Assembly (NCBI GenBank): GCA_029881175.1 | Contig: JAOUNC010000119.1 | Span: forward strand, 1 to 7,980 | Origin: Nitrospirota bacterium | GTDB taxonomy: Bacteria; Nitrospirota; Nitrospiria; Nitrospirales; UBA8639 | Length of the DNA: 7,980 nucleotides | Reading direction: 5' to 3' | In this document: piece by piece, positions 1 through 5,650 of the stretch | Numbering within the stretch: position 1 is the stretch's first letter | Layout: each line of letters opens with the position of its first letter | Translations under genes and position numbers: made by a program | The notes under the pieces: generated by a model | Seen by the model: only the letters and a program-made list of their open reading frames with translations | Told to the model about the DNA's origin: nothing | The model's database searches: none

Positions 1-1
1 T

Positions 2-94
2 CCTCCAGAAGTCACCGTATCCCTTTGGCCACTCATTCAATTTTGGCCTGGTGTATTTTTCAATTCCATTATGACCAAATTCTATGACGCGTGA
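2..94 (+). CDS. Possible C-terminal tail of an unidentified protein (partial, cut by left edge)
   Basis: An open frame enters from the left edge and ends at a TGA at 92-94, giving about 30 residues that finish in FFNSIMTKFYDA. The piece is hydrophobic and aromatic (several W, F and two P), as in the end of a membrane or secreted protein. It is too short to assign to a family. The other two plus-strand frames also stay open for much of this stretch, so this frame is only the longest of three. If real, the gene converges with the nickel transporter that ends at 150, about 55 bases away. No strong terminator is visible between them. Confidence 0.25.
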   Translation, partial: PPEVTVSLWPLIQFWPGVFFNSIMTKFYDA

Positions 95-149
95 TGTGTG
101 AAGATTTCACGGCGAGGATCTTTGCAAGCTATCGAGGATTTGTGATGTG

Positions 150-857
150 TTAGTTGAGAAGGAGTGTGCCTGTGTTCAAGAGTATGGTGGCTCCAATGAT
201 GATGGTGAGGACACCTACGCATCCTTGGAGTCCATTGTGTGCCCAGGTGAATGACTGAGCTGAATAGCGGAGGGGAAGTGCGATGATCAATGAGAGGGCG
301 GCCATGCCAGCGATTGACCCCAAACCAAAGATGACAATGTAGATGAGCCCGGTTAACGGGGAAAGTGTCGTCTGCAAGGTGAGAATGATGAGTGCAGCGG
401 AACCTGCCATTCCATGCATAAACCCAACTAATAGGGCTCGATAGGGAAAACCTTGTGGGTGGAAGTGCTGGTGGGTGGAAGCCTGATGGTTCTTTGATTC
501 GCCTTGATGCGAGTGAGCATGGAAATGGACTTGATCACGATGCTGATGGACATGGAAATGAATGCGTTCTTTGATGAGTCTTCGTATAACATCGATTCCT
601 AAGCCCACTAACATACAGCCAACTAAGAATTCTAACCCCTGGGCGAAACGTTCCGGAACAGCTGATTCTAGTGAAAAGATGATGGAACTACAGAGTAAGA
701 GGGTGAGCGTATGTCCAAGCCCCCACACGACACCTTGTCGAATGGTATGGCCAATGGAATGGCTTCTGGTCGCCAGAGTGGCGACTGCGGCGGCATGATC
801 CGCTTCAAAGGCGTGCCGCATGCCTATTAAAAAACCCAATCCAAAGAGCGTGAACAT
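150..857 (-). CDS. NicO/UreH-type nickel (cobalt) transporter with His-rich loop
   Basis: This is a 235-residue inner-membrane protein predicted to move Ni2+ or Co2+ into or out of the cytoplasm. The first helix carries R14-H15-x3-A19-D20-H21, which fits the HX4DH metal-selectivity signature of NiCoT/NicO carriers. A second family-like motif, GFMHGMAGSAAL, is at 145-156. About six hydrophobic segments are visible (near 3-12, 45-62, 74-90, 140-162, 168-196 and 210-233). Between the two halves is a hydrophilic loop at 100-133 with 12 histidines, a likely metal-binding loop. The ATG at 857 is preceded by AAGGAA (867-872) at 9-base spacing, which supports this start. The gene appears monocistronic: a strong terminator upstream separates it from the OmpH-like gene. 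Homologues include urease-accessory UreH proteins, but no urease or hydrogenase gene is in this window, so the client enzyme is unknown. Direction of transport cannot be read from sequence. Confidence 0.85.
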   Translation of the reverse strand: MFTLFGLGFLIGMRHAFEADHAAAVATLATRSHSIGHTIRQGVVWGLGHTLTLLLCSSIIFSLESAVPERFAQGLEFLVGCMLVGLGIDVIRRLIKERIHFHVHQHRDQVHFHAHSHQGESKNHQASTHQHFHPQGFPYRALLVGFMHGMAGSAALIILTLQTTLSPLTGLIYIVIFGLGSIAGMAALSLIIALPLRYSAQSFTWAHNGLQGCVGVLTIIIGATILLNTGTLLLN

Positions 858-905
858 GAGGGTAGCTTCCTTATTGAAAAATGATGGGACGTTCTACTGA
901 GCGCA

Positions 906-938
906 ATCGTACCATTCTGGCATCCATTCTGTAATGGT
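906..938 (-). promoter_or_regulatory. Candidate operator dyad (6-N16-6) upstream of the nickel transporter
   Basis: ACCATT at 911-916 and AATGGT at 933-938 are perfect inverted hexamers separated by 16 bases. They lie about 55-80 bases upstream of the transporter ATG. One half-site overlaps a possible minus-strand -10 box, TACGAT (906-911), although no good -35 accompanies it. The E. coli NikR operator has the same 6-N16-6 geometry with a different half-site. CCATTCTG also occurs twice in direct orientation here (912-919 and 924-931). A metal-responsive regulator site is an inference only, and a dyad this size can arise by chance. Confidence 0.25.
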
Positions 939-1054
939 CGGGGAAGATGGGGTTGTGTGGATGTAAGGCGAAGGGCTCGCATGAGATCGTGCCCAATTGT
1001 TCTGCCTCACGCCCAAGGGTGCCCTGGGTTGATATTTGTTCTGTCGTGGAGAAT

Positions 1055-1094
1055 AAAAAAACCCTCTGTGAGCATCTACTCACAGAGGGTTTTT
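1055..1094 (-). terminator. Intrinsic terminator of the OmpH-like gene (potentially bidirectional)
   Basis: AAAAACCCTCTGTGAG (1057-1072) and its exact reverse complement at 1079-1094 form a perfect 16-bp stem around a 6-base loop. On the minus strand the hairpin ends in a run of seven T (complement of 1055-1061). It sits 30 bases beyond the stop of the OmpH-like gene at 1124, and so should stop that transcript before the nickel transporter. On the plus strand the same hairpin ends in five T, so it could also stop opposing transcription. Confidence 0.93.
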
Positions 1095-1123
1095 ATGATG
1101 GTGCTCAGGCCAAAAAAAACGAC

Positions 1124-1702
1124 CTATTTGTAGCGCTTATTGAATTCTTTAACGACCTCGTTGGTGAGATCGATCCCATCTCGTTGATAGAGGACAATTT
1201 TGAGGGTGGACTCACTCCCTTTGTCAATGACGATATCGAAGCCATGGCGTTTGGCCACGATGCTGGTCGCTTCTTCGATTTTCTGCATATATTCCTGAAC
1301 AAGTTCTTTTTGCTTTTGGCCGAGCTCAGCCTGAAATTCCTGTCCTCGCTTTTGCCATTCTTGATACTTTTGAGCAAAGCGTTCTTGCTTCCGCTTTTGT
1401 TCTTCAGCGCTGAGGGTATCTTGGGTGGCCTTCAGATCCTCTTGAAGGGCTTCTAATTCCTTTTGATCATTTTTCATGACCGTTTCTCGCGCTTGCGCAT
1501 GCTCTTTCAGGCCTGCCAAGGCGCGACTGCCAGATTTGGATTGTTCAATGACTGTTTGAGGGTCGAGGACACCCACGCGAAATGCGTCCTTCGAGGCGGC
1601 GCTTGCGAGCGTTCCAGTGAATCCAAGGGCACAGAGCCCGGTCATCATCACCATGCAGAGTTGTTTTGATCGTTGAACATTCCACAACATCGGCTTCATC
1701 AT
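1124..1702 (-). CDS. ompH: OmpH/Skp-family periplasmic chaperone
   Basis: The protein has 192 residues from the chosen start. An N-terminal signal peptide (basic region near R11-K13, hydrophobic 15-32, probable cleavage after ASA at 33-35) sends it to the periplasm. The mature part begins with FRVGVLDPQTVIEQSKSG, typical of the first strand of OmpH/Skp. A long charged, Gln/Lys/Glu-rich helical stretch (about 60-145) would form the coiled-coil tentacles, followed by a C-terminal segment with FDIVIDKG that closes the trimer core. Skp-like proteins hold unfolded outer-membrane proteins on their way to the Bam complex. The frame stays open upstream to 1756, but the ATG ATG at 1702/1699 follows GAGGGA (1708-1713) and leads directly into the signal peptide, so I start it there. 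The gene stands alone, without bamA or lpxD beside it, which is the more usual setting. It has its own promoter candidate and a strong terminator. Confidence 0.85.
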   Translation of the reverse strand: MMKPMLWNVQRSKQLCMVMMTGLCALGFTGTLASAASKDAFRVGVLDPQTVIEQSKSGSRALAGLKEHAQARETVMKNDQKELEALQEDLKATQDTLSAEEQKRKQERFAQKYQEWQKRGQEFQAELGQKQKELVQEYMQKIEEATSIVAKRHGFDIVIDKGSESTLKIVLYQRDGIDLTNEVVKEFNKRYK

Positions 1703-1785
1703 ACGGTTCCCTCTAAAGTAATTAAGGATAAGATTCATGGGTCCGATGGACCGCACGAGTAGGAGGCATATTGGCTAACCACGAG

Positions 1786-1814
1786 AGGGTAACGAGGCAG
1801 CTTGAGCCTGTCAA
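1786..1814 (-). promoter_or_regulatory. Candidate sigma70 promoter of the OmpH-like gene
   Basis: On the minus strand, a perfect -35 TTGACA (1809-1814) is followed after 17 bases by TACCCT (1786-1791), which keeps the important first T, A and last T of the -10. Transcription would begin near 1779, leaving a leader of about 75 bases before the ATG at 1702. It lies in the divergent gap shared with the GDSL hydrolase. Confidence 0.5.
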
Positions 1815-1838
1815 GCCGATCCAAGGAAACAATCAACT

Positions 1839-1884
1839 GAGGAGAATTTTTGTTATGATGACCATGGTTCTCGCGTGGCACTAG
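1839..1884 (+). promoter_or_regulatory. Unusual translation-start region of the GDSL hydrolase (Shine-Dalgarno, mini-ORF, extended -10)
   Basis: A strong Shine-Dalgarno GAGGAG (1839-1844) sits 10 bases before an ATG at 1855, but that ATG opens a 9-codon frame (MMTMVLAWH, stop 1882-1884) out of phase with the hydrolase. The hydrolase frame has no ATG here, and its first usable start is the GTG at 1875, inside the mini-ORF. The same stretch contains TGTTATGAT (1851-1859), a good extended -10, which would give a nearly leaderless transcript starting around 1866. Coupled translation, leaderless initiation and a single-base sequence error are all possible. Confidence 0.4.
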
Positions 1885-2567
1885 ATGATGAGGATGCATC
1901 TATTTTGAGTCCTCAAGCAACATTTCTGAAAATTGTGTGTTTTGGAGATAGTTTGACCTTGGGGTTTCAATCCCCCACTCCTCGTTCGCCAGTTGTGGCG
2001 AATATTCCGTATGGCACCTACATCCAAGAATGGCTTGGTGCGAGGGGGCAGGTGAGGGTTCAGGGGGTCTGTGGCGAAACGACGCAGGATATGCGGTTGC
2101 GATTTCAAGAAGAGGTGTTGGACGATCAGTCGAACGTGGCCATCATTCTTGGAGGAACCAATGATTTAGGTTGGGGAATTCCTCCAGACAGAATTTTGGA
2201 GAATCTCAACTTTTTTTATGAACAAGCTCAAGCTCAGGACCTGCTTCCCGTGGCCGTCACGGTTCCCTCTTTGCGAGATGATGCCGGTCAGATTGGGGAG
2301 GGCGAAGACGGTCTGGGCGTCAGAATGCTCACTCCTGCCGTGGAGCGAGCCATTGCTTTACGGGTGAGGCTTAATCAATCGATGAAAGATCTTTGTCGGG
2401 CGCGACACATTCCGGTAGTGGATTGGTTTGGGGAGACCTGTGAGGTTGGCACTCAAGCCCTTGCTCGGGAATATTCCAATGATGGGTTACATTTAACGGA
2501 AGCGGGCTACAGAAAGCTCGCTGAATTAATTTGGGTGCAGGTGTTAGAAGATCTGGTGGTCAGTTAG
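1875..2567 (+). CDS. SGNH/GDSL-family hydrolase (esterase/lipase type), cytoplasmic
   Basis: A 230-residue SGNH hydrolase expected to cleave an ester (lipid, acyl or acetyl) with a Ser-His-Asp triad. All four blocks are present: block I CFGDSLTLGF with nucleophile S26; block II around GVCGETTQDM with G67 in the oxyanion-hole position; block III GGTNDLGWG with N96; block V DGLHLTEAGY with D203 and H206. Length is normal for the family. No signal peptide is seen, unlike TesA-type periplasmic esterases, so it probably acts in the cytoplasm. The N-terminus is acidic (ALDDEDAS) and lies ahead of the conserved core, which begins near residue 18. The start is a GTG with no adjacent ribosome-binding site; the good one upstream serves an out-of-phase ATG (see the start-region entry). 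The true N-terminus is therefore uncertain, but the catalytic domain is not. The substrate cannot be inferred, since neighbours on both sides are unrelated and face the other way. Confidence 0.85.
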   Translation: MALDDEDASILSPQATFLKIVCFGDSLTLGFQSPTPRSPVVANIPYGTYIQEWLGARGQVRVQGVCGETTQDMRLRFQEEVLDDQSNVAIILGGTNDLGWGIPPDRILENLNFFYEQAQAQDLLPVAVTVPSLRDDAGQIGEGEDGLGVRMLTPAVERAIALRVRLNQSMKDLCRARHIPVVDWFGETCEVGTQALAREYSNDGLHLTEAGYRKLAELIWVQVLEDLVVS

Positions 2568-2649
2568 GATTATCCATTGGTTACGTAGCTTCCTCGCTTA
2601 GAAGGCCCACCTAAGGGGCATGAGCCGAGCCTTTTGGAAAGGAAGAGGT

Positions 2650-3084
2650 TTACGTGCTCGAACTGGGTGAGGGTGAAGATGTACCCGTACCCGATGAGCT
2701 AGATGAACTGGACGAGCTAGGTGAGCTAGTTGAAGAGTCACTGCTGCTTCCGCTGCTATTATTACTGCTACTGGATGAGCTCTCAGTGCTCGACTTGCTT
2801 TCCGAAGTTCCCTTGCTGTCAGATGCTGTCGTCTCGCTTTTGACGTCGGTTTTTTCGCCTTTATTTTCTGATTTCGCGCCTGGCTCTTTGAGCTTGTCGG
2901 AATAATCAGTCACATACCAGCCGGTTCCCTTAAACATGATAGCCGGGGCGGAAATAACTTTCGTCACGGGTTTCGCTTCCGCACAGCCAAGTTGGTCACA
3001 GGTCTGGATGGTGGGGTCCGTCATTTTTTGTTGGAGCTCAAATCGTTTTTTGCAACTGGTACATTCATATTCGTAAATCGGCAC
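2650..3084 (-). CDS. FmdB-family zinc-ribbon protein with long serine-rich tail
   Basis: The 144-residue protein opens with MPIYEYECTSC, the hallmark of the FmdB/CxxC_CxxC_SSSS family. Four cysteines, C8, C11, C29 and C34, make a zinc ribbon. The conserved part ends in SAPAIMFKGTGWYVTDYSDK (44-63), a segment shared by many bacterial members. Residues 70-144 are low-complexity and disordered: first Lys/Glu/Ser, then almost pure Ser with Thr, Gly and Pro, 38 serines in 75 positions. The family was named for a putative regulator of formamidase/amidase genes, but the role of most members is unknown and I would not infer one. The start is GTG, strongly supported by an ideal AGGAGGT 5 bases upstream (minus strand, about 3090-3096) and by the family-typical first residues. 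It lies 139 bases downstream of aspC on the same strand and has its own candidate promoter. Confidence 0.87.
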   Translation of the reverse strand: MPIYEYECTSCKKRFELQQKMTDPTIQTCDQLGCAEAKPVTKVISAPAIMFKGTGWYVTDYSDKLKEPGAKSENKGEKTDVKSETTASDSKGTSESKSSTESSSSSSNNSSGSSSDSSTSSPSSSSSSSSSGTGTSSPSPSSST

Positions 3085-3140
3085 GTATTACCTCCTCAAT
3101 AAGATCGGTCTCTAACGGTGCCCACGGCACTCGTCTCACG

Positions 3141-3168
3141 TAGATAAGGCAGTTTTGGCAGAGGTCAA
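3141..3168 (-). promoter_or_regulatory. Candidate promoter of the FmdB-like gene
   Basis: On the minus strand, TTGACC (3163-3168; 5 of 6 to consensus) is followed after 16 bases by TATCTA (3141-3146; weak, 3 of 6). The start of transcription would be near 3134, giving a leader of about 50 bases. A small 5-bp hairpin, GTGCC-CAC-GGCAC (3118-3130), would lie near the 5' end of the transcript. No terminator with a T-run is visible between aspC (end 3224) and this site, so read-through from aspC is also possible. Confidence 0.35.
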
Positions 3169-3223
3169 GAGGGATCAGGGTTATTCCGGCGAACGCGATA
3201 ACTATGTCGTCTGGAAATGGGGA

Positions 3224-4417
3224 TTACTCCAGTCGGGCAATGGCTTGATTCAGCTGGTGCAGACCTTCCTCAATCACCGTTAGCGGGCCGGTATAGGAAA
3301 ATCGGAGATGGGAATTCGTGCCAAATGGCTCTCCTGGCACGCAGGCCACGTTTGCTTCAGTGAGGAAAAAATTTGCCAGATCAAATGGAGTGGCCAAGAC
3401 CTTGTCTCCAAAGCGACGTCCCAACAAGGCGCTTACGTTGGGGAAGGCATAAAAAGCTCCGGCTGGCATGGGACAATGAATGCCAGGAATATGATTGAGC
3501 CCTTTCACCAGGGCTCGTCGTCGGATGTCTAATTCTTTGACCATGTACTCGATAAATGCCGATCCGCCTTTCAAGGCCCCTACCGCAGCCTTTTGGGCAA
3601 TAGATGTGGGGTTGGACGTACTTTGGCTTTGAATATTGCCCATGGCCTTGAGGATGGGTTCAGGTCCGGCAGCATAGCCGATGCGCCAGCCTGTCATCGA
3701 ATAGGTTTTTGAGACCCCATTGACAATGACCGTGCGTTGAACCATGTCGGGATTGATCGTGGCGATGGAATAATGTTGATGGCCGTCATAGACCATTTTT
3801 TCGTAAATCTCATCGGAAATCACCAGGAGGTTGTGTTGAATCGCCAATTTGGCAATGCCCTCAAGCGTCTCTCGGCCATACATACTTCCGGTTGGGTTAC
3901 AAGGGGAATTGAGGATGATGGCTTTGGTTCGTTCTGTGATGATGGCTTTCAAAGCTGAAAGGTCAATGGCGAAGTTGTTGGCTTCCGAGGTCGGCAGAAA
4001 TACCGGGGTGGCATCAGCCACGAGTAACTGTTCGGGGTAGGAGACCCAGTAGGGTGCTGGGATAATCACCTCATCTCCGGTTTCAAATAAGGCCAGAGCC
4101 AAATTGAAAAGGGTGTGCTTGGCGCCGCAGGAAACCACAATTTGTGAGCGGGAGTAGGTGAGCCCTTGGTCACGTTGGAATTTTTCGATAATGGCATCTT
4201 TCAGTTCATCAATACCCGTGACCGCCGTGTATTTCGTAAACCCGGCTTGAATGGCGTTGATGGCGGCCTCTTTGGCTTCATCGGGCGAATCAAATGACGG
4301 TTCGCCTGCCGTGAAGTCAAAAACCTGCTTCCCTTGGGCCATGAGGGCTTTCACAGTGGCGGAGAGCTGCAAGGTTGGGGATGGCGTAATACGTGTGGTT
4401 CGGGTTGCGAGTTTCAT
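3224..4417 (-). CDS. aspC: Aspartate aminotransferase (class I PLP-dependent)
   Basis: A full-length (397-residue) fold-type I aminotransferase that interconverts aspartate + 2-oxoglutarate and oxaloacetate + glutamate in the cytoplasm, using pyridoxal phosphate. Visible motifs include the N-terminal FTAGEPSFDSP (35-45), Y63 in TKYTAVTG, W124 stacking on the cofactor, N174 in NSPCNPTG, D202 and Y205 in ISDEIYE, Schiff-base lysine K237 in NGVSKTYSMTGWRIGY, R245, and substrate-carboxylate arginine R372 in HLRFSY. The pattern fits the AAT-Ib subgroup common in bacteria, some members of which also accept prephenate; side activity cannot be excluded. Its ATG overlaps the coaD stop as ATGA (4414-4417), a classic translational-coupling arrangement, and only a weak Shine-Dalgarno is present. 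It is probably co-transcribed with rsmD and coaD. Aspartate made here is the substrate of PanD, encoded further right. Confidence 0.93.
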   Translation of the reverse strand: MKLATRTTRITPSPTLQLSATVKALMAQGKQVFDFTAGEPSFDSPDEAKEAAINAIQAGFTKYTAVTGIDELKDAIIEKFQRDQGLTYSRSQIVVSCGAKHTLFNLALALFETGDEVIIPAPYWVSYPEQLLVADATPVFLPTSEANNFAIDLSALKAIITERTKAIILNSPCNPTGSMYGRETLEGIAKLAIQHNLLVISDEIYEKMVYDGHQHYSIATINPDMVQRTVIVNGVSKTYSMTGWRIGYAAGPEPILKAMGNIQSQSTSNPTSIAQKAAVGALKGGSAFIEYMVKELDIRRRALVKGLNHIPGIHCPMPAGAFYAFPNVSALLGRRFGDKVLATPFDLANFFLTEANVACVPGEPFGTNSHLRFSYTGPLTVIEEGLHQLNQAIARLE

Positions 4418-4902
4418 CGTGGAGTATTCCGTATTTGAGTTTTAAGACGTTCGGCCACTTCTGGATGCAAAAAATCATGGAGGGGGCCACCGACGGATGC
4501 GACCTCTTTGACCATACTGGAAGTGAGGTATGAATATTCTTCGCTCGCCATCAAAAACATGGTCTCGAGGTTTTGGTCGAGTTTCCTATTGAGTAAGGCC
4601 ATTTGAAATTCATGTTCGAAATCTGAGACCGCTCGAAGTCCTCGTATGATGGCTTGAGCCCCCCGTCGACGCACATACTCTACCAAGAGACCCTCAAAGG
4701 GTTCCACGACAACCCCAGGGAGATCACGGGTGACAATCTTGGCCAGTTCGACGCGTTCTTTGAGGTCAAATAATGGGGCTTTTCGAGGATTTGGGGCCAC
4801 GGCCACGATCACTTGTTGGACCACATGCAGACTCCGGGCAATGACGTCGGCATGTCCGCGGGTAATGGGATCAAAGGTGCCTGGATAAATGCCAATGGTC
4901 AT
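4414..4902 (-). CDS. coaD: Phosphopantetheine adenylyltransferase (CoaD)
   Basis: The 162-residue protein catalyses the penultimate step of coenzyme A synthesis: ATP + 4'-phosphopantetheine to dephospho-CoA + PPi. It is a small nucleotidyltransferase of the expected length. The N-terminal GIYPGTFDPITRGH contains the TxGH nucleotide-binding motif (T14, H17). K41 in PRKAPLF, R88 and R91 in AIIRGLRAVSDFEHE, and the C-terminal EEYSYLTSSMVKEVA (about 121-135; usual form S-S-S/T) are all present. The ATG at 4902 is three bases after the rsmD stop and its final TGA overlaps the aspC ATG, so the three genes should be translated from one message. The rsmD-coaD pairing is widespread in bacteria and supports both assignments. 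Confidence 0.95.
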   Translation of the reverse strand: MTIGIYPGTFDPITRGHADVIARSLHVVQQVIVAVAPNPRKAPLFDLKERVELAKIVTRDLPGVVVEPFEGLLVEYVRRRGAQAIIRGLRAVSDFEHEFQMALLNRKLDQNLETMFLMASEEYSYLTSSMVKEVASVGGPLHDFLHPEVAERLKTQIRNTPR

Positions 4903-4905
4903 CGT

Positions 4906-5508
4906 TTAAGCCTGCGTTTGTGATGCGAGATTGTTGTGCGACTCGTGTCGATAAAAGGTCAATGCCGTCTCGCCATACTTGGTAGTCCGGGTAAGCACCC
5001 ATGGTCCCAGAGAGGATGGTGGCGTCATTTTCGCAAAATGTTCATAAATAATATGGCCAGTCTGAGCGACCAATTCAGCGTTGGCGATTTGCATGAGAAG
5101 GTCTAGGCTGTGCTCAAATCGATAGGGCGGGTCAAAGTAGAGGACATCAAAAGGTTGCCATCCTACCAAAAGCGGGTTTTTCATGGCGAGAGCCACATCT
5201 TGAATGAGCACGCGACTTTTTGTGGCTACATTAAATTGACGCAGGGTCTTTTCAATTGTCTGTCCGGCTTCAGAATGCTGCTCGACAAACACGGCTTTTG
5301 CCGCGCCACGGCTTAAGGCTTCAAGTCCGATCGACCCACTTCCGGCAAATAGGTCGGCGACCGTGGCTCCGGCAATGCTGGAGCCTAAAATGGAAAATAA
5401 GGCTTCCCGGGATCTGAGCGATGTGGGTCGAATGCCTTGCCCCTGTAGGGTTGGAATTTTTCGGCCCTTGAAGTGCCCAGTCACAATTCGTATTGAGGAG
5501 GTTAGCAT
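4906..5508 (-). CDS. rsmD: 16S rRNA (guanine966-N2)-methyltransferase RsmD
   Basis: An S-adenosylmethionine-dependent enzyme that methylates guanine 966 of 16S rRNA during 30S assembly; 200 residues from the chosen start. It begins with the family signature IRIVTGHFKGRKI (6-18) and RPTSLRSREALFSIL (27-41), then SAM-binding motif I DLFAGSGSIGLEAL (52-65), the acidic residue after VFVE (73-76), and catalytic FDPPY (125-129) typical of N2-guanine/N6-adenine methyltransferases. The frame is open upstream, with alternative starts at ATG 5529 and GTG 5535. None has a convincing ribosome-binding site. I chose the ATG at 5508 because RsmD proteins normally begin just before the RI.xG..KGR motif, but 5529 is possible. 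It is the first gene of the rsmD-coaD-aspC cluster, divergent from radC. Confidence 0.88.
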   Translation of the reverse strand: MLTSSIRIVTGHFKGRKIPTLQGQGIRPTSLRSREALFSILGSSIAGATVADLFAGSGSIGLEALSRGAAKAVFVEQHSEAGQTIEKTLRQFNVATKSRVLIQDVALAMKNPLLVGWQPFDVLYFDPPYRFEHSLDLLMQIANAELVAQTGHIIYEHFAKMTPPSSLGPWVLTRTTKYGETALTFYRHESHNNLASQTQA

Positions 5509-5581
5509 ATGAGGATGGGACCATAGCATAGACACTAAAACGCCAACAATCGCAAGGGATTATTTGCCAGAAGAGGCAGCT

Positions 5582-5611
5582 TTGACGGAGGAAAAATTCC
5601 CTGCGTATAGT
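5582..5611 (+). promoter_or_regulatory. Sigma70-type promoter of radC
   Basis: TTGACG (5582-5587) and TATAGT (5606-5611), each 5 of 6 to consensus, are separated by 18 bases. Transcription would start near 5618, about 33 bases before the ATG at 5651. The promoter lies inside the upstream open extension of the radC frame, which argues against the alternative TTG start at 5564. Confidence 0.65.
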
Positions 5612-5650
5612 GGAGCCCATGGGGCGATCTTTTACAAGGGCAAGGGGAAA

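Noticed and set aside
91..150. Direct repeat GTGATGTGT (91-99 and 142-150) and small hairpin GTGAA-GAT-TTCAC
   Set aside because: The repeat is nine bases with only two copies and no associated mobile gene; the hairpin has a 5-bp stem and no T-run, so it is not a credible terminator or att site.
871..1083. 70-codon minus-strand open frame just upstream of the nickel transporter
   Set aside because: Its start lies inside the terminator stem, it has no ribosome-binding site, and its composition is unlike a protein of any known family.
947..1456. 169-codon plus-strand open frame
   Set aside because: It runs antisense through the terminator hairpin and the OmpH-like coding region; its Leu/Phe-rich translation is a by-product of Lys/Glu-rich helix codons on the other strand.
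1703..1756. 18-residue N-terminal extension of the OmpH-like protein
   Set aside because: The region lacks a ribosome-binding site at its start codon and would bury the signal peptide behind a non-typical N-terminus; the ATG ATG at 1702/1699 fits better.
2568..2649. Possible shared terminator between the convergent GDSL and FmdB-like genes
   Set aside because: Only interrupted 4-5 bp pairings (for example AAGGC with GCCTT) were found, without a proper T-run.
2654..2905. 83-codon plus-strand Leu/Glu-rich frame
   Set aside because: It is the exact antisense of the serine-rich tail; the Leu/Glu/Asp pattern follows from serine codons read in reverse.
5564..5650. Upstream extension of radC from a TTG
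   Set aside because: The extra 29 residues are not typical of RadC, there is no ribosome-binding site, and a good promoter lies within the extension.
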